Source: Enterococcus sp. 9E7_DIV0242 (GTDB taxonomy: Bacteria; Bacillota; Bacilli; Lactobacillales; Enterococcaceae). From it: DNA of 64,000 nt. Numbering within the stretch: position 1 is the stretch's first letter; every line of letters starts with the position of its first letter. A program made the translations under genes and the position numbers. Below the pieces are notes generated by a model that saw only the letters and a list, made by a program, of their open reading frames with translations, did no database searches and was not told the origin of the DNA. Below are positions 17,215 to 24,286 of this stretch, one piece after another. The stretch covers positions 992,001 to 1,056,000 of the forward strand of contig NZ_CP147247.1 in the NCBI RefSeq assembly GCF_002140975.2, in the 5' to 3' direction.

Positions 17215-17781
17215 ATGAAAAAAATTTGGTCATTATTCATTTTCAAACTTGGAAGAGATAGAAAATTTCGAAATGATACAATTTTACTGTCATTATCGAT
17301 CATTATACTGTTACTATTTGCCGGATCAATGGTTATTTTCAATCCCCAGAAACAACAAGCAGAGAAGCTAGAAGGACAGCCGAATTCGTCTAAAAATAGG
17401 AGTGAGTCTAGCACCTCTTCCAGCAATTCTCAGCAAACTACTGTCAGTAGTGCAGTTGAAACGTCCAGTTCTTCAGAGGAATCGCAGCCATCAATCGAGG
17501 AATTTTCTGGTGGTTGGGGGATTTCGCAAATAGAAAACATCTTTTTTATAAATGCTGACATGTCCATATCAACTATTGCTTTAGATGGTACTGTAGCAAC
17601 TATTCCTATGGAGAACCTTTCCTTATATTACACTGAGGATGGAAGAAGTGCCCTCTCCTATGTTGAAAACGACGTTCAAAAAGAATGGATCAAAACAGCA
17701 GAGGGTACTCTAACAAGCAGAGATCAGATTTTTCAATCACTCGGAGATTTGACAATCGAACAATATCTCAATGGGAATTAA
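17215..17781 (+). CDS. Membrane-anchored protein with Ser-rich linker and small extracellular domain
   Basis: Function unknown. 188 residues: a short basic cytoplasmic end, one transmembrane helix (LLSLSIIILLLFAGSMVIF, about residues 26-45), a Ser/Glu/Gln-rich linker of about 60 residues, then a globular domain beginning SGGWGISQIENIFFI. This layout is common for enterococcal surface sensors and lipoprotein-like proteins. The start at 17215 (MKKIW) has ACGGGG upstream; in-frame ATGs at 17176 and 17140 are possible but have weaker sites. A terminator follows at once. Confidence 0.65.
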   Translation: MKKIWSLFIFKLGRDRKFRNDTILLSLSIIILLLFAGSMVIFNPQKQQAEKLEGQPNSSKNRSESSTSSSNSQQTTVSSAVETSSSSEESQPSIEEFSGGWGISQIENIFFINADMSISTIALDGTVATIPMENLSLYYTEDGRSALSYVENDVQKEWIKTAEGTLTSRDQIFQSLGDLTIEQYLNGN

Positions 17782-17792
17782 TCAAAGAAGCA

Positions 17793-17834
17793 GAGACACT
17801 GGAGCCATTTTATGCTTTAGTGTCTTTTTCATAT
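17793..17834 (+). terminator. Terminator of the 17215-17781 gene
   Basis: AGACACT pairs with AGTGTCT, followed by TTTTTC, 12 bases past the stop. Confidence 0.75.
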
Positions 17835-17965
17835 TTATTGAAAGACGGTCTTTCATTTTCTATAAATAAGCATTTATAATTCGCTATCATCTGCGAAAGA
17901 ACGCACATGGTAAAATGAGGATCTATGATAAAGAACTTTTCCCATCAAACTATAAGGAGATTTAC

Positions 17966-18385
17966 ATGAAAACTGAACAACTAAGAAAAGAAGATATCCT
18001 ACAATACAAAATCCTAATTGATGCGTGTTTTGGAAACAGTAACCCAATAGATTCGTATAATCGGTATGAAGAAAATTCCCCCTATACCATTTGGGTTGTA
18101 AAAGATAAGGGAGTTATCGTTGGCAGTATTACTCAATATTCCATCGACCTGTTTACTTTTTCATTTCAACCATGCTTAATGCTGTTTAATGTTGCTGTAA
18201 AAAAGGAATACAGAAAGCAGAAAATTGCCCAAACACTTCTAGAAAAAATAATCGAAAAAGGGCGTGATGATGGCTATCGTTCTATCAACCTGACCTGCTT
18301 AGATGATGCCTTCCCTGCTCATTACTTATATGAGCACGTAGGATTTAAGCGCACTAACAGTCTAAAATACTCACTCGAGCTGTAA
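17966..18385 (+). CDS. GNAT-family N-acetyltransferase
   Basis: A 139-residue acetyl-CoA dependent acetyltransferase of unknown substrate. Motif A is present as FNVAVKKEYRKQKIAQTLLEKII (the Q/RxxGxG/A loop is degenerate, RKQKIA), followed by LTCLDDAFPAHYLYEHVGFKRTN, the usual C-terminal Tyr-containing end. The ATG at 17966 has AAGGAG upstream and matches the family start; the frame extends 17 codons earlier without a site. It is the last chromosomal gene before the prophage attL, whose hairpin can also act as its terminator. Confidence 0.82.
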   Translation: MKTEQLRKEDILQYKILIDACFGNSNPIDSYNRYEENSPYTIWVVKDKGVIVGSITQYSIDLFTFSFQPCLMLFNVAVKKEYRKQKIAQTLLEKIIEKGRDDGYRSINLTCLDDAFPAHYLYEHVGFKRTNSLKYSLEL

Positions 18386-18485
18386 AATTATTTCTTAGTT
18401 CATTATTTTTTAGACCAAGCTCCAATAGCAACGACATAATAGCTAATTGCTTGCAAGCTACACCGGAATCAAAATGGCTTTTAAT

Positions 18486-18576
18486 ACAAAAAAGCAGACA
18501 GTAGAAACACTGTACAATCCCCTGTACAATCACGTTTCTACTGTCTTACATTAAAAAACTTATGGAGACGGCGGGA
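18486..18576 (+). repeat. attL (91-base direct repeat with ssrA 3' end copy and terminator hairpin)
   Basis: Identical to 29134-29224. It contains the terminator hairpin GACAGTAGAAAC...GTTTCTACTGTC and ends with 14 bases of the ssrA 3' end, after which sequence identity stops (GGCGGGA then TTAG here, GTCG at attR). Confidence 0.95.
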
Positions 18577-18680
18577 TTAGAAAATCCAATTTCACCCTTC
18601 ATCATTAAATTTCATTATCAATGAAACCAGCTATTTTATCATTTCGATGATATCATCAAGTTTCACTCTATTGAATGTAA

Positions 18681-18702
18681 ATCGTATTCAATATCGTATT
18701 CA
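18681..18702 (+). promoter_or_regulatory. Candidate integrase arm-type sites near attL
   Basis: ATCGTATTCA occurs at 18681-18690 and again at 18693-18702, and a third identical copy lies at 29122-29131 next to attR. Short repeats near both ends of an element fit arm-binding sites of a tyrosine integrase with an N-terminal arm-binding domain. Confidence 0.5.
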
Positions 18703-18849
18703 ATCAATTCCCATAAGCGTAGGGCGCTCATACATAACACAACGATGGAAATCATCATGTCAAGCATATAACTATTTAATAACTCATCTATAAATCAATT
18801 GGCTATAGTAACCTTATACTATCATTTCAACTTCTGATACATTTTCAGA

Positions 18850-19617
18850 CTAGACATACTGCACTAACAATTGAATTGCTAACGCGAAGCTTAAAAAGAG
18901 TAAAAATAGAACTGCAAGCATCCTTTTTACGAAAAATGAGATTTTCCAAATATTATTGCCTACTATGAATTGAAACATTAAAGATTCCACATAAGCTGAA
19001 ATCAAATACAAAATCACGAATATATAAATAGAATCTAAACCGCTTATTTCTTTGGGAACTTGTAGTATAGAACTTCCTATGTTGAATACAGATATCAAAA
19101 AAATAACTAAAGGAAATAGAAAAAATTCGATTCCCCTTATCATTTTACTAAGAACGTCCTCTTCATGACCTCCATTTTTTATTTTTCTTACATATCGTTG
19201 ATATACGTATCTAAAATATAGTGAAATTGAATACGAACAAACAACTATTATGCTAATGCGAATGGCGTAATCAACTGATTCAACCTTTTTAAAGTAAACT
19301 AAAAAGAGCATTATAACTGGTAATGTTATTAAAAAGAACTTATTATAGCCCTTTAACCTTGAGAGATTCTCTTTAAAATGCTCATCTTTTATTTTATATT
19401 CTTGATGTTTTTTTACAACTACAGATTGCTGAATTTGAGTTGCATTAATATTTATAGCTGAGTTATCACCTTGTGTAGTTATATTACTAAATCTTTGATC
19501 TTGATCATTTATTGATTGTTCTGTCTTTTCTATAGCTTTCTTTTCTTCAAATACACCTAAGATTGTTGTAAATAAAGTTATAGCTGCACTAATTAAAGTT
19601 AAAATGGGTTCAATCAC
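18850..19617 (-). CDS. Multi-pass membrane protein of the prophage, unknown function
   Basis: 255 residues, start GTG with AAGGAG upstream. An N-terminal hydrophobic segment is followed by a polar region with an Asn/Gln/Thr-rich stretch (NITTQGDNSAININATQIQQ). At least five membrane helices follow from residue about 95 onward (FFLITLPVIMLFLVYF, ISIIVVCSYSISLYF, FFLFPLVIFLISVF, IYIFVILYLISAYV, MLAVLFLLFLSFALAI). It is the gene nearest attL, beyond the lysin remnant, a position where phages keep lysogenic conversion or superinfection-exclusion genes. That role is suggested by place and topology only. Confidence 0.6.
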   Translation of the reverse strand: MIEPILTLISAAITLFTTILGVFEEKKAIEKTEQSINDQDQRFSNITTQGDNSAININATQIQQSVVVKKHQEYKIKDEHFKENLSRLKGYNKFFLITLPVIMLFLVYFKKVESVDYAIRISIIVVCSYSISLYFRYVYQRYVRKIKNGGHEEDVLSKMIRGIEFFLFPLVIFLISVFNIGSSILQVPKEISGLDSIYIFVILYLISAYVESLMFQFIVGNNIWKISFFVKRMLAVLFLLFLSFALAIQLLVQYV

Positions 19618-19738
19618 TTTCGACTCTCCTTATTTTTTACTTAATCATACCAGGAGTAATAAAAAATAGCTATAGTATTCAGTAAAGAGTCAATCAAAAC
19701 AGATAACCAGTTATAACACGATCATTTAGCGCTTTCTG

Positions 19739-19767
19739 TTGACCATAAATTTTACATATGCTATATT
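19739..19767 (+). promoter_or_regulatory. Strong promoter of the small-peptide/RNA locus
   Basis: TTGACC (19739-19744) and TATATT (19762-19767) are 17 bases apart, predicting a start near 19774. This lies exactly at the first arm of the long-range inverted repeat. Confidence 0.7.
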
Positions 19768-19770
19768 TTA

Positions 19771-20090
19771 TTTAACTAGAAGGGTGTATCCCTATCTCGT
19801 GGCAAAAATAAGAACCGTTTCCATTTATAAAATGGGAAACGATAACTACTATTATATAGTGGGTATCTCGGCTCTGTTTGAAATTAAATAGAAAAGTAAG
19901 AAACTTTAAGCTTTTTTGTTGATTTCAGATAGAACTCGAGATACCCACTATTTTTCTTTATTAAGGAGGAAAAAAATGAATATTATTCCTATCTTGGCTT
20001 TACTAGTCCAAACCAGTAACTTTATTCTTCTACTTATTAAATTTATCCGTGAATCAAAAATAAAATAATACCTACTCCCTTCTAGTTAAA
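19771..20090 (+). promoter_or_regulatory. Structured leader with attenuator-like hairpin and 5'-3' long-range pairing
   Basis: TTTAACTAGAAGGG (19771-19784) is perfectly complementary to CCCTTCTAGTTAAA (20077-20090), bracketing the small gene. Inside, TAGTGGGTATCTCG (19857-19870) pairs perfectly with CGAGATACCCACTA (19937-19950) and is followed by TTTTTCTTT and then AAGGAGG. That is a terminator- or sequester-like hairpin directly before the binding site. CGTTTCC...GGAAACG (about 19815-19837) is a further hairpin. TATCTCG at 19793-19799 could compete for the same CGAGATA arm. Confidence 0.6.
19976..20068 (+). CDS. 30-residue hydrophobic peptide, candidate type I toxin
   Basis: The peptide starts MNIIPILALLVQTSNFILLL and ends in a charged tail with KFIRESKIK. 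One membrane-spanning helix plus a basic C-terminus is the general shape of type I toxins (Fst, TxpA, Ldr, Hok) and of phage small membrane peptides, but it matches no family I know by sequence. AAGGAGG stands six bases before the ATG, an excellent site. The mRNA has a strong promoter, a hairpin just before the binding site, and complementary 5' and 3' ends, features shared with known type I toxin mRNAs. I could not define an antisense RNA promoter, so the antitoxin side is missing from the evidence. Confidence 0.55.
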   Translation: MNIIPILALLVQTSNFILLLIKFIRESKIK

Positions 20091-20098
20091 CTAAGTCT

Positions 20099-20128
20099 TG
20101 CTCCTTGATTGGGGCATGGCTTTTTTAG
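20099..20128 (+). terminator. Possible terminator after the small peptide gene
   Basis: TGCTCC...GGGGCA forms a short stem followed by ATGGCTTTTTT. It may be a true end of the peptide mRNA or part of the larger RNA fold that follows. Confidence 0.45.
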
Positions 20129-20609
20129 CAAATGGTTCAAACCCATCTGTTTTAAATCTTGGGTATCAGCCAGCTCGACACCTAGCAACGAGGGAACTTT
20201 AAAATACCATCGTTCCCAACGATCTGGGAAATCACTCAGCGCAATTTTGCTCTCGGCTCAATGTGCCAACGGGCGCACCTTAAGATACACCTGTTTCTTG
20301 AGCTGTTAGTCATTTTTGACTAACCAATCCAATATTGGCTTCGTTAAGATATTCACTCAATCCATTTTTGGCTTCGGCTATTCGGCGGCGCAATTTTGTG
20401 CTCTCCACATTTTTGTGGTGGGCTATTTTAGGACTGCGTACGAAATTCTTCGCCTGTAAGCTAACCCAATATTTTCGATGGAATCGATTTAACCGACCTC
20501 ATAGCTTCGCTATCACACAGAGTGATAACAACCGTAGTTGTAGCTACACTTGCCATAACGCAAATCTGCGTTTTCATAAATATCGGACGGATTTCAAATC
20601 CAAGCGTAA

Positions 20610-20662
20610 CAAAAATCCCTGTCACTCCATTTTTAAGAGTAATAGGGATTTTCTATTTTTTT
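20610..20662 (+). terminator. Terminator closing the structured RNA segment
   Basis: AAAATCCCT pairs with AGGGATTTT, followed by CTATTTTTTT. It also lies between convergent transcripts, 40 bases from the protease stop. Confidence 0.8.
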
Positions 20663-20702
20663 ACAACTATTTTACAATACTAATCTAAAATATGAAATTA
20701 TC

Positions 20703-21719
20703 TTACTTAAATGAATTAACTATTGTATATCTCAATTTTACAAATCTAGACGTCTTGCCATCCTCGGAAATATTTGAATTGATCCCAATTATACGGTTAG
20801 AATTATCAAATACGGGACCACCACTCATTCCGCCTCGCAAAGGCATTATACTCCATGTAGCTTCATATATATTTCCATAAAAAAGGGTTGAGGTCCTTAG
20901 TTGTCCCACCGCTTTAGAAAATGAGACTTCATTGACTCCACCATTATATCCATAAGATGTACCACTAACACTTTGAGGTACTGTTCCAGTATGCAATTTT
21001 AAGTTTGCCGGTGCTGTACCAAAAGATAACTTGGCTTTAATATGTCCAAAATCAGATCCCCAAGCCTTGTGGTAGTCCGGAGTGTCTGTCCAAGCTGAAT
21101 TAGTTGATAAAGAAGTCACTCCATAAAGTGCTTTAGTATTTATTCCGCCATTGGCAGACCTAGTGCAGCCAAATAATATGCTCCCTTGACCCGCCCAGCC
21201 GTATCCATTTGCTCGATCATAAACAACATGTCCTGCAGTTCCGAATACATTATCAGAAACTTTAAATACAGTTCCTGAGGCATGTTTTACCACACCGTTA
21301 CTCAAAAACCAATAAAGTTTTACTTTTCCAATACTACTATTTGGAGTTCCTGTAGTTGGAACTCCTGCAAAACTTCTAGATAGCAAGTTTCCGCCATCTA
21401 ATGGTAATTCTCCAAAAGACTCTTCAAAACTAATTTCTTCAGTATTAGTTTCATCATTGATATCAACTATTTTTACTTTTCCATCATAATCTGGGTACTT
21501 CTCTTTGTATGCATCCTTAATCGTTTGATCCCATTGTTCTCCATCAATATGAATACTTTGATCACCACTTCTAGTTCTGATACTTGATATGCTGTCACTA
21601 AAATCAATTTGTTCTGGAACATTATTTTCTACATTTTCATCAACACTATTAGCATAAGCATTATTACTAAATAATATTTGAACCATAACACAAATCACTA
21701 AAACTGTACTTTTTTTCAT
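20703..21719 (-). CDS. Secreted trypsin-like (V8/glutamyl endopeptidase type) serine protease
   Basis: 338 residues. A signal peptide ends near NNAYA (residue about 23), followed by an acidic stretch of about 100 residues that looks like a propeptide. The protease domain then carries the catalytic His in GTAGHVVYD and catalytic Ser in MSGGPVFD, with a probable Asp between. The pattern matches V8-like proteases of the S1B group (relatives of enterococcal SprE) and other exported Glu-specific proteases. The ATG at 21719 has GGAGAG upstream and begins the signal; an ATG at 21740 overlaps the lipoprotein stop (ATGA) and would allow translational coupling. It is prophage cargo, so a plausible lysogenic conversion factor; substrate unknown. 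Confidence 0.82.
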   Translation of the reverse strand: MKKSTVLVICVMVQILFSNNAYANSVDENVENNVPEQIDFSDSISSIRTRSGDQSIHIDGEQWDQTIKDAYKEKYPDYDGKVKIVDINDETNTEEISFEESFGELPLDGGNLLSRSFAGVPTTGTPNSSIGKVKLYWFLSNGVVKHASGTVFKVSDNVFGTAGHVVYDRANGYGWAGQGSILFGCTRSANGGINTKALYGVTSLSTNSAWTDTPDYHKAWGSDFGHIKAKLSFGTAPANLKLHTGTVPQSVSGTSYGYNGGVNEVSFSKAVGQLRTSTLFYGNIYEATWSIMPLRGGMSGGPVFDNSNRIIGINSNISEDGKTSRFVKLRYTIVNSFK

Positions 21720-21736
21720 TCTTACTCTCCATTCTT

Positions 21737-22186
21737 TCAATAGATATAACTGACTTCAAAAGACAAAATCTCATCCAGATTAGATTCCTTTTGATAGTAA
21801 AAAATTATTTTCATTTCTGTTCCAATTTCCGGCTCTGGGGTGATTGCTGCTAAGTCATAAGAAAGATCGTATTCTATTTGTTCTTTACTCTGAATACCCG
21901 AACTAAAAGCTAAAAGTCCTTTGTTTATCCAAACTTTTATCCATTTTCCTTCTGCTTTAATAAAATATTCTGTATCACTATCCAGTAGCGTAATCAGCTC
22001 AGATGATATATTGCAAATTGAAATTTCATTCTTTCTCACAACATATTTAACATCTCCAACCTGAGTGTTGACAGAATTAGAATTACCACTAACTTCAATT
22101 TCACTCTCCTTTTCCTGTTCATTCCCTTTTTCTGTATTATCACACCCAACTAACAACACAGCTAATAGAATAATCATACGCTTCAC
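21737..22186 (-). CDS. Small lipoprotein of the prophage
   Basis: About 149 residues. The signal peptide ends in the lipobox LLVGC, so the mature protein starts at a lipidated Cys followed by a charged linker (DNTEKGNEQEKE). The remainder is about 100 residues of beta-rich sequence with no family I recognise. I use GTG at 22186 because GGGTG stands five bases upstream and it gives a compact KR-plus-hydrophobic signal. It overlaps the downstream protease gene by four bases, so the two are made together. The lipoprotein may be a partner, inhibitor or immunity-like factor for the protease, by context only. Confidence 0.65.
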   Translation of the reverse strand: MKRMIILLAVLLVGCDNTEKGNEQEKESEIEVSGNSNSVNTQVGDVKYVVRKNEISICNISSELITLLDSDTEYFIKAEGKWIKVWINKGLLAFSSGIQSKEQIEYDLSYDLAAITPEPEIGTEMKIIFYYQKESNLDEILSFEVSYIY

Positions 22187-22315
22187 AAAATCACCCAATT
22201 CAAATAATTTAATAATCTAAAGATAACATATATGCACTTTTATGGATATATTTTTTTAAATTCTACCTCAGTTGGTTTTTAGTTCAACAAAGCGAGGAAA
22301 TCAGCTTGAAACGTT

Positions 22316-23530
22316 TTATCCATAAATTAAATGCTTCTTATCCCAGGCACTGAGCCACACACGGCCGCCGTTTCTAAACTGTACCGGCAACCAATAGTAG
22401 TTGCCACTGCCCTTTTGAGTTTCTCCAACGTTGTTCACATTGATTTCTGGAATAATGAAGTAGCTACCTTTTGAAGTAATCTGGTTAGCAGTAATATTTC
22501 CTTTTGCATCAGTTAAAGTGATATCACCACAAGCAATACCGTTATCAGTCCAGTCAAACTCTACCGGCACAAGGTTATTACAGCAAACTTGCCAAATGCC
22601 ATTGACGAATTGCAGATCATCTACACGATAAACTTTGTTTCCTTTCGTATTAGGTATATTAGGAAGTACATTTGTGTTCGTTTCTCCGCCGTTTATATTT
22701 GCTTCCCCACTACCACTGTACCTATAAATCGTGACTACAGGCTTCCTGTTGAATCCCCAAATCACATCGTGATCGTTTATCGTAATCCCATTGTAGCCGA
22801 AGTTGCAATGAATAATTAAATCTGTTGCAGACTCTAGTTTTTCATCCATGAAACCAAATTGGGTATTTACTTCCCCAATTGCTTCTCCTACTGTCTGTAA
22901 CTCCAAATGGGTGTTACCAGCGACGTTCTCAAACGATTCCGCTAATCGATCGGCTTGTTCTCCTGTAGCTCCTGTTTTTACAATGATTGTGTCTAGCGCT
23001 TCATCGACTTCGCTAAACGCTGCCAAGGATGCTGCGCCGATCCCAACGATGCCAGCTGAAAGAATACTAAGCTTTTCTCCTACGCCTTTTACTTTTTCGC
23101 CAGCATCCTCAATTTTTTGGAGTTTTTCAGCAGTATCGACAGATAAATTTCCTTGTTCTTGCAGCGCTTCGTTGGTTTGTTCCAAAGCTGAACGAAGTTT
23201 ATTTTCGCCTGTCTCAGAATTAAGCAGCTGCTTATATAATTTTTGCGATTGCTCTGAGTATTCGCCAGTCTCTCGGACTGATTTCTCATACTCTTCACGG
23301 AGCAAAGCTGTCCGACGTTCCGCAAGCCCTAGCTGTTTCTCTAGCTTTTCCTTTGTTGCTCTCAGCTTTTCTGTTGCAGTTGCATCACTATCCATTGCAG
23401 AAACATGTCGTTTATACTCTGCAGCAGCTAAATTCATTTCATTATTGATTTGTTTAACTGTCTTTGCATACTCAACTTGTCCGTCCATCCGGAAATTGAG
23501 AACTACATCCGACTCATTACCACTAGCCAT
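22316..23530 (-). CDS. Chimeric remnant: tape-measure N-terminus joined to endolysin-type C-terminus
   Basis: Residues 1 to about 237 are the start of a phage tail tape-measure protein: coiled coil with MDGQVEYAKTVKQINNEM, then the TP901-type core (GIGAASLAAFSEVDEALDTI, GEVNTQFGFMDEKLESATD). From about residue 238 the sequence changes to an endolysin-like C-terminus with a linker (SGSGEANINGGETNTN) and a wall-binding-type domain (NKVYRVDDLQFVNGIWQVCCNN, YWLPVQFRNGGRVWL). Tape-measure proteins are usually over 1000 residues and are followed by several tail genes, a holin and the lysin. A deletion at about 22815 therefore fused the two in frame. GGAGGGAA precedes the ATG. It is unlikely to work in either role. 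Confidence 0.8.
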   Translation of the reverse strand: MASGNESDVVLNFRMDGQVEYAKTVKQINNEMNLAAAEYKRHVSAMDSDATATEKLRATKEKLEKQLGLAERRTALLREEYEKSVRETGEYSEQSQKLYKQLLNSETGENKLRSALEQTNEALQEQGNLSVDTAEKLQKIEDAGEKVKGVGEKLSILSAGIVGIGAASLAAFSEVDEALDTIIVKTGATGEQADRLAESFENVAGNTHLELQTVGEAIGEVNTQFGFMDEKLESATDLIIHCNFGYNGITINDHDVIWGFNRKPVVTIYRYSGSGEANINGGETNTNVLPNIPNTKGNKVYRVDDLQFVNGIWQVCCNNLVPVEFDWTDNGIACGDITLTDAKGNITANQITSKGSYFIIPEINVNNVGETQKGSGNYYWLPVQFRNGGRVWLSAWDKKHLIYG

Positions 23531-23545
23531 TCAATTCCCTCCTTC

Positions 23546-23755
23546 CTACCAAAACGGACTCTTGTCTAGCGTGAGTGTTTCCGGTTGTTCGAAATCAGTG
23601 TCGCTCTCTAAATATTGTATATAAGATTTTAGCCACAAATTCGGTGTAGACTTCAAAAAGAAACCCTCACTCCAATTTAAAAGAGTGACGGCCACATAAA
23701 GGTAGAACGCCCATGGCGTTCCTATCTCTTGTATTTTTTCTTTTTGCTTCCCTTT
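23546..23755 (-). CDS. Tail chaperone frameshift extension (gpT-like part)
   Basis: This frame overlaps the end of the gpG-like gene and continues for about 55 residues past its stop (WAFYLYVAVTLLNWSEGFFL to TLDKSPFW), ending 15 bases before the tape-measure start. No binding site or start codon fits here, so it is read only after a -1 shift at the slippery site 23749-23755. This is the usual G/GT arrangement of long-tailed phages just upstream of the tape measure. Confidence 0.7.
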   Translation of the reverse strand, partial: KGKQKEKIQEIGTPWAFYLYVAVTLLNWSEGFFLKSTPNLWLKSYIQYLESDTDFEQPETLTLDKSPFW

Positions 23756-24078
23756 TTGCTTTGTTTCTGAAAGTCTTGTGGCTTCTTCGATTTTTTTAAG
23801 TCTTCCACCTGAAATGCCTGATTTGTAAAAATTTCCATGCAAGTCGCATATACCTTCAATACATCGTTTCCCATGCCTAGTAATGCCATGATGGTCTCCA
23901 CATTTTCTTCAAGTCCTCCGGTTCGTAGCATTCCATAAATAAGAGACCTCATTATTTTCAAATCTCCGGAAGCCAGACTACCAGACGTAAGACGACCACT
24001 TGATTTCTCAAGCATGGCATTCATGTCTTTTTCAAAAATAGAATAATCGCCAGCGTAACAATCCGCAATAAATTCCAT
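23722..24078 (-). CDS. Phage tail assembly chaperone (gpG-like), N-terminally truncated
   Basis: 118 residues. It fits the tail assembly chaperone family by position just before the tape measure, by the helical core (EFIADCYAGDYSIFEKDMNAML, MRSLIYGMLRTGG) and by the Lys-rich end at the frameshift site. Such proteins normally begin with about 40 further residues before the MVEFIADCY-like segment. Here upstream sequence belongs to an unrelated gene and no ribosome binding site precedes the ATG. A deletion junction at about 24082 has therefore removed its start. Probably not expressed. Confidence 0.72.
   Translation of the reverse strand: MEFIADCYAGDYSIFEKDMNAMLEKSSGRLTSGSLASGDLKIMRSLIYGMLRTGGLEENVETIMALLGMGNDVLKVYATCMEIFTNQAFQVEDLKKSKKPQDFQKQSKKGSKKKKYKR
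23749..23755 (-). promoter_or_regulatory. Candidate -1 ribosomal frameshift heptamer
   Basis: On the minus strand the zero frame reads A AAG GGA, which fits the X XXY YYZ rule. Slipping back one base changes AAG/GGA to AAA/GGG and leads straight into the extension frame that ends at 23546. Confidence 0.7.
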
Positions 24079-24286
24079 TCGGTTCGTAAATCAAAACGAA
24101 AACAGAATCGTTATCGTCTCGCTTAAGAACTTCTTTCGCTTCTCTATATACACGCATCCCAACGCTGCTACTACCTTTTCCGGCTGTTGATATATTGAAA
24201 AGCAATGGCTCTGATAGTGATATTTGAGCTGATTTAAAATTATCGTATTGTTCCATTTTTTCTTGTTTGTGTAGTTCATCATTCAA
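24032..24286 (-). pseudogene. Truncated early phage gene, fused out of frame to the tail chaperone
   Basis: 84 codons. The first 68 residues (MNDELHKQEKMEQYDNF... to VFVLIYEPN) look like the start of an early-region phage protein that I do not recognise. The last 16 (GIYCGLLRWRLFYF) are the tail-chaperone sequence read in the wrong frame. The ATG overlaps the stop of the antirepressor gene (TGAATG), so the original gene was the next in the early operon. The deletion junction lies at about 24082. Confidence 0.65.

Larger units (their letters stand above)
20075..20662 (+). ncRNA. Candidate large structured phage RNA (ROOL/GOLLD-like)
   Basis: About 590 bases without a believable gene but with hairpin after hairpin: GTTAGTCA/TGACTAAC (20305-20324), TTCCCA/TGGGAA (about 20213-20230), CCACA/TGTGG (about 20405-20420), ATAGC/GCTAT (about 20501-20513), CAAC/GTTG (about 20529-20540) and AACGCA/TGCGTT (about 20557-20573). 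It ends in the terminator AATCCCT...AGGGATT followed by T-rich sequence (20610-20662). It is less AT-rich than its flanks. Frames on the plus strand are Ser/Cys/Arg-rich nonsense without binding sites. Size, intergenic position in a Lactobacillales prophage and ornate folding match the ROOL class (about 580 nt), or GOLLD (about 800 nt) if transcription starts at 19774. No consensus comparison was possible. Confidence 0.55.

Noticed and set aside
18486..18576. Second tmRNA gene at attL
   Set aside because: Only the last 14 bases of ssrA are present; the rest of the repeat is downstream terminator sequence.
20109..20688. Two plus-strand frames of 66 and 117 codons
   Set aside because: Ser/Cys/Arg-rich translation of hairpin-dense sequence; no binding sites; treated as structured RNA.
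22589..23624. Long plus-strand frames opposite the tape-measure chimera
   Set aside because: Antisense shadows of the coiled-coil gene, Ser-rich as expected from reversed Glu/Ala/Lys codons.
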